5,920 nt of DNA from an uncultured Oscillospiraceae bacterium (GCA_900764755.1 CAAFPE010000044.1:1-5920), one strand, 5' to 3'. Shown: positions 1-5,750, numbered from the stretch's first letter. Notes: generated by a model from the sequence alone, not told the origin. A program made the numbers and translations.

Positions 1-174
1 AGAACGCTGATTGACAATTTCATCTATTTCTATAACCACCAGCGTATCCAGTTAAAAACTGGAGTGGTGCCGCCGATGATCAGCGCATCATTCCTTCCAG
101 AGCCGGAAATTCCGGCTGCTCCCAGGTTTGCTCACACAGTGATTCCATATGCTTCTCCCCAATATTGGTTTTGA
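1..174 (+). CDS. IS3-family transposase (OrfB), C-terminal fragment cut by window edge
   Basis: Reading from base 1 gives an open frame of 57 codons ending at TGA 172-174, immediately followed by two more in-frame stops. The first part (about residues 4-22: LIDNFIYFYNHQRIQLKTG) has the pattern seen at the extreme C-terminus of IS3-family DDE transposases, where a Y-N-x-x-R-I-Q-x-K-T-G stretch follows the catalytic core. The catalytic residues lie outside the window. After the KTG the sequence continues as VVPPMISASF and about 25 further residues that I do not recognise. The usual ending at this point is a short P-x-x-x-R-x stretch, so the tail may be divergent or read-through past a damaged end. 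No inverted repeat that clearly marks the element's right end was identified. Family assignment is fairly sure; intactness of the element cannot be judged. Confidence 0.7.
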   Translation, partial: RTLIDNFIYFYNHQRIQLKTGVVPPMISASFLPEPEIPAAPRFAHTVIPYASPQYWF

Positions 175-449
175 TGATAGTGTGAGCCAAAAGGAGAAAA
201 GTATGTCTCTTTTTTTACGTCTCATGATTGAGGGTGTGTGCCATGCTGAGAACGCCGAGCCGGCACTCCATGGGAAAAACCGGAATGGCCCTATTATATC
301 AGAACCGAGCGGCGCGAATGGTCCGCAGGCAATCTCGCCGCTGATTCCGGGCAACGCAATATAACACCCCTGCCTTGAAAACCAGCATCCGTCCGCTCGT
401 ATCATACCGTCACGGATGGTCAGGTTCGACACCGCGAATTGTCAGGCAT
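175..449 (-). pseudogene. Possible frameshifted relic of a small unknown gene
   Basis: No intact gene is seen here. On the minus strand an ATG at 449-447 begins MPDNSRCR and then meets a stop at 422-420. Shifting frame at about 427-428, as if one base were lost, continues with NLTIRDGMIRADGCWF and then SRQGCYIALPGISGEIACG. This frame is open down to position 88 and overlaps the IS tail. The spliced reading (R-C-R-N-L-T-I-R-D-G, regularly placed Cys, Gly-rich) looks more protein-like than random translation, but I cannot name a family. No good ribosome binding site precedes the ATG. The part nearest the IS may be non-coding. This is an inference from amino-acid texture only. Confidence 0.25.
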
Positions 450-461
450 CTTCTTGCGAGA

Positions 462-569
462 TCAGTTGGATAAAAGCGCCGCTCTCTTGCTATCGTGCTC
501 TAAATAATAGGCGCGTTCCCGCACATCAGAAGCGGCGGCCGCTTTGTCCAGTTCTCTTTTATCGAGCTC
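462..569 (-). pseudogene. Coding-like fragment, C-terminus of an unknown protein, no start
   Basis: Directly downstream of permease 2, in a different minus-strand frame, lies a highly charged helical-looking stretch. It starts near 569 with ELDKRELDK, continues DVRERAYYLEHDSKR and ends AALLSN at stop 464-462. No ATG, GTG or TTG with a proper ribosome site lies at its beginning. Upstream the frame becomes Gly/Arg-rich and overlaps the permease 2 tail. The texture (alternating charged and Ala/Leu residues, YYLEHD) suggests the end of a real protein whose front has been lost at a junction. The following relic's ATG (449) is only 12 bases beyond this stop and in the same frame, as expected for two genes of one former operon. 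Family unknown. Confidence 0.3.
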
Positions 570-1374
570 TCCTTCCTGCCTGCTGGCGGCCCCTGCCCTT
601 GGCCTTCTTCCATCTCGCCGGTGCCCCCTTGCTGCTGGGGCGGGACGCCAGCAGGATCACTGCCGTCAGGGCGATGACCGCCGCCATTCCCAGGAGGGCC
701 AGCGGAATGCTGGGGGACTGAGTCGCCCCGTTGTACGCCTGCATATCAAAGCCGGCCAGCACCAGCGCCGCGGAGAAGGGATAGGCAGAGAGCAAGAACC
801 CGCTCTTAAAGAACAAAATGCAGTACCCCAGGAAAAAGGTCAGGATGGAGCCGCCCAGATAAGCCCCCCGCATCTGGCCGAACATCAAAATCATGGGCAT
901 ACAGACCAGGAAGGTGCTCAGAGCCGCAGCCACCACCTGTCCGCCCTGCTGAAGGATCACCACAGGCGTCAGTCCGGGAAGACCTGCCAGCGTTCCCGTA
1001 AGCACCGTCACAGCCACGCTATAAAGGCCAAACAGTAGAGACAGCAGACCGGTGACCGCCAGTTTGCCCACTAAGAGCTTTGGGTAGGACACCGGAACGG
1101 TGAGCAGGTTCTTCATCGTGTCGTGGGTATTCTCCCGGTCAATCAGCCACCCGCCGATCATCACCAGAGAGATGGGGAGAAACACCTGGGTGTTGCCCCA
1201 CACCACATTGGCAAACAGGTGGATAAAATCAAAGTTGGGGTCCCGGATCTCCGGGTTCACAACCAGCTGCGTGCCATACTGGGCCACCGGGCAGAGGGCC
1301 AGGGCCACAATGCCCACCAGCAGGATCTGGCATCGCCGCAGCTTCCGCCACTCCGTTTGCATGATATTCCACAT
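559..1374 (-). CDS. ABC-2 type permease 2 (BcrB/LanE-LanG/CprC-like), antimicrobial peptide export
   Basis: A 271-residue integral membrane protein, the second permease of the transporter. I choose ATG 1374 because AGGAGG (1388-1383) lies 8 bases upstream; the in-frame GTG at 1383 overlaps that ribosome site. The N-terminus (MWNIMQTEWRKLRR) is the short basic amphipathic lead typical of this family. Hydrophobic segments lie at about residues 15-34, 60-78, 103-130, 145-165, 170-195 and 222-244. The cytoplasmic motif HDTMKNLLTVPVS (about 84-96) closely resembles NDTLKNLMTVPVS in permease 1, showing that the two are paralogues that probably pair as a heterodimer. It ends with about 28 very basic, low-complexity residues after the last helix (ASRPSSKGAPARWKKAKGRG and on). 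That tail is unusual for the family and may be read-through past a disrupted 3' end. Only 13 bases separate it from permease 1. No terminator is visible downstream. Confidence 0.9.
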   Translation of the reverse strand: MWNIMQTEWRKLRRCQILLVGIVALALCPVAQYGTQLVVNPEIRDPNFDFIHLFANVVWGNTQVFLPISLVMIGGWLIDRENTHDTMKNLLTVPVSYPKLLVGKLAVTGLLSLLFGLYSVAVTVLTGTLAGLPGLTPVVILQQGGQVVAAALSTFLVCMPMILMFGQMRGAYLGGSILTFFLGYCILFFKSGFLLSAYPFSAALVLAGFDMQAYNGATQSPSIPLALLGMAAVIALTAVILLASRPSSKGAPARWKKAKGRGRQQAGRRAR

Positions 1375-1387
1375 ATACTGCACCTCC

Positions 1388-2191
1388 TCAGACGCCCTGA
1401 CACTTGTAGACCAACGCGATCAGGGCCAAAAACACTGCCGCCTCAACGCCGGTCACCAGAAACGCCTGGGCGGTATTCAGAAAATAGGGGCTGATCCGCT
1501 CCAGCAGGGCCGCCATCTCGGCGCCCGGACTGGAAAAGTCGAGATACTGAAAATACCAGCGAAAGGTCAGCGGCCCGGGGAGCAGCGTCCCCAGATTCAA
1601 GCCGAAAGGCTGTGTGGTAAAGGCTTCGCTCATACTGAAGATGTAGTTGACGGCAGTATAGAAAAAGGTGATGATCACGGAGATGATGTAGCTCCGGTTC
1701 AGCAGCACCACCAAAAGGATACAGGGCAGGGCCCCGGCCCACATCATGATCCCCTGGCCGATCCCCACGAAAAAGAGCCGCAGGAAGCCCACCGGCTCCC
1801 ACCCAGCGGCCAGCACGATGAACAGGATCACCAGACCACCCACCGCCATGAAGGCGATGGCAAAGAGAAGCAGCAGCAGCATTTTTGCCATGGCCAGAGC
1901 GGGCTTACTCACCGGTACCGTCATCAGGTTTTTCAGCGTGTCGTTGTCCTGCTCCTCAAAAAGCAGGTTGGAGGCCAGCACCACCAGGGCCGGCATCAAA
2001 AGCAGATAGGCGCTCATCTGGAACAGGGTGGACATCATGCCGTCCACCGCCTCGGCCCCGCTGGTGAACGCCTGAAAATCCGGCAGAAACAGGGCGCATC
2101 CCAGGGGGATCAGGGCGGACACGGCAGCGGCGGCAAAGAACAAAGGCTTACGCCGCAGCTTGGCAAATTCACACCGCAGGAGGTTAAGCAA
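1388..2191 (-). CDS. ABC-2 type permease 1 (BcrB/LanE-CprB-like), antimicrobial peptide export
   Basis: A 267-residue membrane protein if started at TTG 2191; GTG 2200 (270 residues) is the alternative. TTG is preferred because a GGGGGTGAG ribosome-like stretch precedes it by about 4 bases, and the protein then begins MLNLLRCEFAKLRRKPLFF, matching the short basic start of the partner permease. Either start overlaps the end of the ATPase gene (stop 2184), so translation is probably coupled. A longer open frame to 2281 is only the shadow of the ATPase gene. Six hydrophobic segments can be seen at about residues 17-36, 58-77, 103-129, 140-165, 168-186 and 243-263, with a long extracytoplasmic stretch before the last one. 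The loop after segment 2 carries EEQDNDTLKNLMTVPVS, the conserved cytoplasmic coupling region of BcrB-type permeases. It should form the transmembrane pore with permease 2, powered by the ATPase. The substrate cannot be told from sequence. Confidence 0.9.
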   Translation of the reverse strand: MLNLLRCEFAKLRRKPLFFAAAAVSALIPLGCALFLPDFQAFTSGAEAVDGMMSTLFQMSAYLLLMPALVVLASNLLFEEQDNDTLKNLMTVPVSKPALAMAKMLLLLLFAIAFMAVGGLVILFIVLAAGWEPVGFLRLFFVGIGQGIMMWAGALPCILLVVLLNRSYIISVIITFFYTAVNYIFSMSEAFTTQPFGLNLGTLLPGPLTFRWYFQYLDFSSPGAEMAALLERISPYFLNTAQAFLVTGVEAAVFLALIALVYKCQGV

Positions 2192-3107
2192 TGCCCTCAC
2201 CCCCTGTGATACGCTTGAAGTAGTCCTCCAAGGTGTCCTCATAGAGATGGGCGTCGGATACCACCAGCCCCGCCTCCACAAATCGCCGCACTGCCGCGCC
2301 GGTGTCCAGACGCAGATCCCGGACCGTCAACTCCCGCCCGTTCTCCACTGCAACATCCCGCACACCCATCTCCTTCTGGAGCAGCTGGGCAGCCACGGTT
2401 GCGTTGGACACGGTAAAGCGGAGGACTTTCCCGTTCTTCTGTTCCAACTCCACAAGGCTCTCCTCCTCCAGAAGAACACCGTGGTCGATGATCCCGATGT
2501 CGTCGGCCAGCAGGGCGATCTCGGAGAGGATGTGGCTGGAGATCAGGATGGTCTTGCCCCGCTCCTCGCACAGCGCCCGGATGAAATCCCGCACCTCGGC
2601 AATGCCGATGGGGTCCAGGCCGTTGATGGGCTCGTCCAAGATCAGCAGCTCCGGGTCGTGCATCACCGCCAGGGCGATGGCCAGCCGTTGCTTCATGCCA
2701 AGGGAGTATTGGGCGTAGCGTTTCTTGTCCCGGTAGGGCAGGTTCACCAGTTCCATGGCGCTCTTGATATAGTTGGGACTCTTGAGACCCCGGAGCCGGG
2801 CGAAGATCTGCAAATTCTCTGTTCCGGTCAGGTTGGGATAGAACCCTGGGGACTCGATGAGACTGCCGATGTGGGGCAGGATGCGCGTTTCATTCCCCTT
2901 CAGCGGCTGGCCGAAGAGGAACACCGTGCCGGATGTGGGGGCGGTCAGGCCCAGGAGCATCTTCATGGTGGTCGTCTTTCCCGCTCCATTTCGTCCTAAG
3001 AGACCGTAGATGCGCCCCTTCTGCACATGGAGATCCAGGTTGGAGACGCTGACCTGATCCCCATATCGTTTGGTGAGTCCTCTGGTTTCGATGATACAGT
3101 CGCTCAT
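2184..3107 (-). CDS. ABC transporter ATP-binding protein (BcrA/LanF/CprA-like)
   Basis: A 307-residue cytoplasmic ATPase that energises the two downstream permeases. Start ATG 3107 has GGAGG nine bases upstream. Visible motifs are Walker A GRNGAGKTT (38-46), signature YSLGMKQR (134-141), Walker B LLILDEP (154-160, catalytic E159), D-loop NGLD (162-165) and the H-loop histidine (H192). In place of the usual Q-loop glutamine it reads IGSLIESPGFYPNLT (80-94) with E85. This E-loop is the hallmark of lantibiotic-immunity LanF proteins and of BcrA-type bacitracin exporters. The C-terminal 90 residues (about 215-307) form the accessory domain common in the BcrA group and end with the DTLEDYFKRITG-type tail. 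Length (about 300) is normal for BcrA/CprA. The first gene of the operon, it lies opposite the regulator genes, with which it shares the promoter region. The role in peptide-antibiotic protection is an inference from family and context; other amphipathic substrates are possible. Confidence 0.95.
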   Translation of the reverse strand: MSDCIIETRGLTKRYGDQVSVSNLDLHVQKGRIYGLLGRNGAGKTTTMKMLLGLTAPTSGTVFLFGQPLKGNETRILPHIGSLIESPGFYPNLTGTENLQIFARLRGLKSPNYIKSAMELVNLPYRDKKRYAQYSLGMKQRLAIALAVMHDPELLILDEPINGLDPIGIAEVRDFIRALCEERGKTILISSHILSEIALLADDIGIIDHGVLLEEESLVELEQKNGKVLRFTVSNATVAAQLLQKEMGVRDVAVENGRELTVRDLRLDTGAAVRRFVEAGLVVSDAHLYEDTLEDYFKRITGGEGIA

Positions 3108-3137
3108 AAGCGGTACCCTCCTTTACGTTGTGCCAAC

Positions 3138-3191
3138 AGGATAGCACCCATACCTTGAGATAACGCTGAGCCAACCTTAATTTATCTCTGA
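3138..3191 (-). promoter_or_regulatory. Putative activated promoter and phased 11-bp operator repeats of the ABC operon
   Basis: On the minus strand four consecutive 11-base units are seen: TCAGAGATAAA (3191-3181), TTAAGGTTGGC (3180-3170), TCAGCGTTATC (3169-3159) and TCAAGGTATGG (3158-3148). They share a T-Y-A-R-x-G start. A -10-like TATCCT lies at 3143-3138, and the region 17 bases upstream (GCGTTA) is a poor -35. Repeats of one helical turn ending just upstream of a weak core promoter fit a site for a phosphorylated OmpR/PhoB-type regulator acting as activator, and the cognate gene begins at 3263. Transcription would start near 3131, leaving a leader of about 24 bases. An interrupted palindrome ATCTC-T-GAGAT lies at 3184-3194. 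The arrangement is seen; the function is inferred. Confidence 0.5.
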
Positions 3192-3207
3192 GATTTTCTG
3201 AAAGACA

Positions 3208-3236
3208 TGGGCAGACCCCAGCTTTGGCGGTATAAT
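3208..3236 (+). promoter_or_regulatory. Putative promoter of the regulator-kinase operon
   Basis: A perfect TATAAT lies at 3231-3236. With a 17-base spacer the -35 position is TGGGCA (3208-3213), four of six matches to TTGACA. Expected transcription start is about 3243, giving a leader of roughly 20 bases that contains the ribosome site GGAGG (3250-3254) before the GTG start at 3263. It diverges from the ABC promoter about 65 bases away, so the regulator could influence both. Confidence 0.55.
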
Positions 3237-3262
3237 AAAGCCAATGGAAGGAGGCGAACCAT

Positions 3263-3955
3263 GTGGAACCTAAAATCTTATTAGTAGACGATGACCGGGA
3301 TCTTTTGGAGATGCTGTGCTCCATCTTTCGGCGGGCAGGTTATGCGGATCTTGTGACCGCCTCCTCCGGCCCGGAAGCCCTCCAGGTTTGGCGGGAGCAG
3401 CAGCCGGCGCTGATCGTCTTAGATGTGATGATGCCGGGAATGGATGGGTTTGAGGTCCTGCGGGAGATCCGCCGCACCAGCCGCATCCCCGTCCTGATGC
3501 TCACCGCCCGGGGTGAGGCAGAGGACCGCATCGAGGGGCTGGAGACCGGAGCGGATGACTACCTCCCCAAGCCCTTCCTGCCCAAAGAACTGCTGCTCCG
3601 AGTGGGGGCCATCCTCCACCGGGCTTACCCGGAGCCAACCCGAACGGTAGAGCTGGCCGCTTCCACAGTGGACTTGGAGAAGGCAGAGGTGCGGAAAAAC
3701 GGGGAGCAGATCCCCCTGACCGCCAAGGAACTCCAGCTGTTCCAGAAACTCTATGAGAACGCCGGGCGGATCGTCACCACCGGCATCCTGTGCGAAACCA
3801 TCTGCGGCGCGTTCTGGCAGGGCTATGAAAGCACCCTCTCCACCCACATCCGGCACCTGCGGGAGAAGATCGAGGAAAATCCCTCCAAGCCGGTCTCTCT
3901 GGTGACAGCCAAGGGGCTGGGATACCGGCTCAATTTGAAGGGGGCGAAATCGTGA
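3263..3955 (+). CDS. OmpR-family response regulator (BcrR/CprR/VanR-like group)
   Basis: A 230-residue two-domain transcription regulator. The receiver domain (about 4-118) has the acidic cluster D9-D11, phospho-acceptor D54 in LDVMMPGMDG, T81 in LTAR and K103 in PKPF, all in the expected places. The C-terminal winged-helix DNA-binding domain (about 128-226) carries PLTAKELQLFQKL and the recognition-helix region ESTLSTHIRHLREKIEENP, ending with the wing VTAKGLGYRL. Start is GTG 3263, eight bases after GGAGG; the ATG two bases upstream is in another frame that stops quickly. The gene overlaps the kinase gene by four bases (GTGA), so the two are translationally coupled. Probable job: once phosphorylated by the kinase, bind the phased repeats at 3148-3191 and activate the divergent transporter operon. 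Family assignment is firm; target and signal are inferred from gene order. Confidence 0.96.
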   Translation: MEPKILLVDDDRDLLEMLCSIFRRAGYADLVTASSGPEALQVWREQQPALIVLDVMMPGMDGFEVLREIRRTSRIPVLMLTARGEAEDRIEGLETGADDYLPKPFLPKELLLRVGAILHRAYPEPTRTVELAASTVDLEKAEVRKNGEQIPLTAKELQLFQKLYENAGRIVTTGILCETICGAFWQGYESTLSTHIRHLREKIEENPSKPVSLVTAKGLGYRLNLKGAKS

Positions 3956-5313
3956 ACCTGGTGCAGCGGTTTTTCCGGCGCTATATCACCTCCACCATCG
4001 GGATCTTACTGTTGTTCTTTGCCGTTAATATCGCCCTGCTCCTGGGTATCCTGACCGCCGGATATATGAGCGGGCCGGAGGAAGATGTTTCGATCCAGGA
4101 GATCCAAGCCCACCTCACGCTGCGAGACGGGATCTGGACGGCAGATGAAACCGTGGCCATCTCGCTGCAGGAAAACGACGCCTGGGCGATGCTGCTGGAT
4201 CAAAACGGTGCGGTAATCTGGGAGCAGGGTATGCCGGAAGAACTGCCCCGGGTCTATACCAGTGCCGGGATCGCGGCGTTCAGCCGTTGGTACCTTCAGG
4301 ATTATCCGGTAAAGGTATGGGGGCAGCCGGACGGGAGGCTGATGGTGGTGGGATTCGCCCCCGGCACCCAGGCCAAATATTATTTCTCCATGGAGACCTC
4401 TTACCTGAAGATGCTTTTGGTGGGGGCGGCGATGGCCCTGCTCATCAACCTGCTTCTGCTGATCTCTTTGTTCCTGCGGAACACCCGGCGGGTGGAAAAG
4501 GCCATGTCCCCGATTTTGCAGGGCATTCAGGACATGAGCCGGGGACAGCACCACCATTTGGAGGAATGCGGGGAGTTGGCGGAGATCAACGCCGGACTCA
4601 ACCGGGCCGGGGAGTATCTGATGCAAAAGGACAACACCCGGGCGGAGTGGATTCGTGGGGTCTCCCACGACATCCGCACGCCCCTTTCTATGGTGCTGGG
4701 CTATGCCAGCGAACTGGAGGACAACGACGCCCTCCCAACCGAGGCCCGGCAGCAGGCCGGGATCATCCGGCGGCAGGGAGAGCGGCTGAAATCCCTGGTG
4801 GACGATTTGAACCTGACCACCAAACTGGAGTATGCCCTCCAGCCTGTCCGCCGGGAGGCGGTCGATCTGGTGGAGACCGGCCGGCAGGCGGTGAGCGAAG
4901 TGCTCAACAGTGGCCTGCCAGATCAGTATGAACTTGAATTTTCTGAGAACCGTCCGGGCTGTACCACCCGCATGGAGGGCGACGCCGCTCTTCTGCGGCG
5001 GATGCTGGATAACCTGCTCCGTAACAGCGTCGTTCACAATCCCCAGGGCTGCCATATCTCCGTTACGGTGGGAGTAGAGGATGGGCGATGCACCTGCACG
5101 GTGACGGACGATGGTGCGGGGATCGATGCTGTCCGGCTGGATGCTCTGAACCAGGGGGCGGACATCTCCAGCACCCAGGGCGGCGAACACGGTCTGGGAC
5201 TCAAGCTGGTGCGGCAGATCGTAAAGGCCCACGGCGGGACAGTGCGGTTCCGGCAGGCTGTGCCACAGGGGCTGGAGGTTTTCATTACCTTCCCTGAACA
5301 TTCTGCTATTTGA
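3952..5313 (+). CDS. Membrane sensor histidine kinase with extracytoplasmic sensor domain
   Basis: A 453-residue kinase. Start GTG 3952 overlaps the regulator's stop, with GAAGGGGG upstream. Transmembrane helices lie at about 13-38 and 153-176. They flank an external domain of about 115 residues that is the likely signal sensor, so this is not the short-loop BceS type but closer to VanS/SpaK/CprK architecture. A HAMP-like linker (about 177-230) leads to the dimerisation domain with the H-box RGVSHDIRTPLS (H239, phosphorylation site). The ATPase domain has the N-box DNLLRNSVVHN (N354, N358), G1 box DDGAG (386-390) and G2 box GEHGLGLKLV (411-420). All catalytic motifs are intact and length is normal. 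It should phosphorylate D54 of the adjacent regulator. Given the divergent BcrABC/LanFEG-like transporter, the ligand is probably an antimicrobial peptide or a cell-envelope cue. The sensor domain itself is not recognisable, so the ligand is open. Confidence 0.96.
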   Translation: MNLVQRFFRRYITSTIGILLLFFAVNIALLLGILTAGYMSGPEEDVSIQEIQAHLTLRDGIWTADETVAISLQENDAWAMLLDQNGAVIWEQGMPEELPRVYTSAGIAAFSRWYLQDYPVKVWGQPDGRLMVVGFAPGTQAKYYFSMETSYLKMLLVGAAMALLINLLLLISLFLRNTRRVEKAMSPILQGIQDMSRGQHHHLEECGELAEINAGLNRAGEYLMQKDNTRAEWIRGVSHDIRTPLSMVLGYASELEDNDALPTEARQQAGIIRRQGERLKSLVDDLNLTTKLEYALQPVRREAVDLVETGRQAVSEVLNSGLPDQYELEFSENRPGCTTRMEGDAALLRRMLDNLLRNSVVHNPQGCHISVTVGVEDGRCTCTVTDDGAGIDAVRLDALNQGADISSTQGGEHGLGLKLVRQIVKAHGGTVRFRQAVPQGLEVFITFPEHSAI

Positions 5314-5344
5314 GAAAGGGCAGGCACTTTTTCGTCCTATGTCC

Positions 5345-5353
5345 TGATATAAT
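5345..5353 (+). promoter_or_regulatory. Orphan extended -10 promoter candidate
   Basis: TGATATAAT (5345-5353) is a full TGn-TATAAT extended -10 element located 32 bases after the kinase stop. The -35 position (around 5325-5330, CACTTT) is poor, which extended -10 promoters tolerate. Nothing convincing is encoded downstream: the reading frames that follow run through hairpins and antisense tRNA genes. If active, it would make a short RNA ending in the hairpin region at 5388-5450. It could also be a chance match. Confidence 0.3.
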
Positions 5354-5373
5354 GGTCAAGTTGTATTCTATGA

Positions 5374-5423
5374 GCAAAAAACGAAAACCGCCACCTGGTC
5401 CCGGATGGGGGGCCAGGTGGCGG
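5374..5423 (-). terminator. Strong intrinsic terminator, minus strand (possibly also stops the kinase operon)
   Basis: Perfect inverted arms CCGCCACCTGG (5388-5398) and CCAGGTGGCGG (5413-5423) can be extended inward by four more pairs. On the minus strand the hairpin is followed by TTTTCGTTTTTT (5387-5376), a classic intrinsic terminator tail. On the plus strand the right arm is followed by a mixed sequence, so termination of the kinase transcript there would rely on the hairpin or on the further copy GTGGCGGC followed by TTTTT at 5438-5450. The minus-strand tRNA operon already has a terminator at 5591-5624, so this one may be a back-up or serve an unseen transcript. Confidence 0.65.
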
Positions 5424-5590
5424 CTGTGCATTTCTCTGTGGCGGCTTTTTGAATGCGTGAAAGTTCGAGTCACTTTGAACCAGGAAAATGGCTGGGCGCA
5501 TCTCCCAAAACCCTGCTTTCAGCTGGACGGTCCCGCTATTTCAAAAATCAAACTTTTACGGCTGGTTTTCGCTTATTTTTCTCTGTATAC

Positions 5591-5624
5591 GCAAAAACAC
5601 CGCACTTTCGTGCGGTGTTTTTGC
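5591..5624 (-). terminator. Intrinsic terminator of the tRNA cluster (symmetrical)
   Basis: A perfect 15-bp stem with arms 5591-5605 and 5610-5624 (GC-rich core CACCGCAC, flanked by five A:T pairs). The loop reads GAAA on the minus strand, a stable GNRA-type tetraloop. The stem ends in a T-run in both directions. It starts 24 bases after the encoded CCA of tRNA-Cys, the position expected for the terminator of the minus-strand tRNA transcript. Because the A/T flanks are symmetrical it could also stop plus-strand read-through from the kinase operon before it runs antisense into the tRNAs. Confidence 0.85.
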
Positions 5625-5648
5625 TGTGTATTTTTTGTCAACACATTT

Positions 5649-5723
5649 TGGAGGTGCCACCCAGATTTGAACTGGGGAGTGGAGCTTTTGCAGAGCTCTG
5701 CCTTACCACTTGGCTATGGCACC
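5649..5723 (-). tRNA. tRNA-Cys (GCA)
   Basis: Minus-strand cloverleaf: acceptor GGTGCCA (5723-5717) pairs with TGGCACC (5659-5653). D arm GCC/GGC, anticodon stem GAGCT/AGCTC with loop CTGCAAA (anticodon GCA), five-base variable loop CACTC, and T arm CCCAG-TTCAAAT-CTGGG. Discriminator base is T (U73), as required by cysteinyl-tRNA synthetase. CCA is encoded (5651-5649). It is the last gene of the visible tRNA cluster, followed by the hairpin terminator at 5591-5624. Confidence 0.95.
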
Positions 5724-5750
5724 AGACGGAGCGGGATGCTCCAGAAAAAT

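Noticed and set aside
149..364. Plus-strand 71-codon open frame after the IS3 tail
   Set aside because: No ribosome site at its ATG, no recognisable motif, and it overlaps the transposase end. The minus-strand frames across the same bases look more protein-like.
535..542. GCGGCCGC palindrome
   Set aside because: A single 8-base palindrome (a NotI recognition sequence) in GC-rich DNA; no repeat or context gives it a role.
1100..2209. Long plus-strand open frame opposite the permease genes (369 codons)
   Set aside because: The translation is dominated by H, Q, G, R and P without motifs, the pattern of an antisense frame. The minus strand encodes clear six-helix permeases with ribosome sites.
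4006..5301. Long minus-strand open frame opposite the kinase gene (431 codons)
   Set aside because: It is the antisense shadow of the GC-rich kinase gene. Its translation is rich in H, P, Q and R with no motifs, while the plus strand shows all kinase boxes.
5451..5480. GTTCGAGTC followed by TTTGAACC, resembling tRNA T-loop sequence
   Set aside because: Neither strand gives a paired T arm or a cloverleaf around it, so it is not a tRNA or a convincing tRNA fragment.
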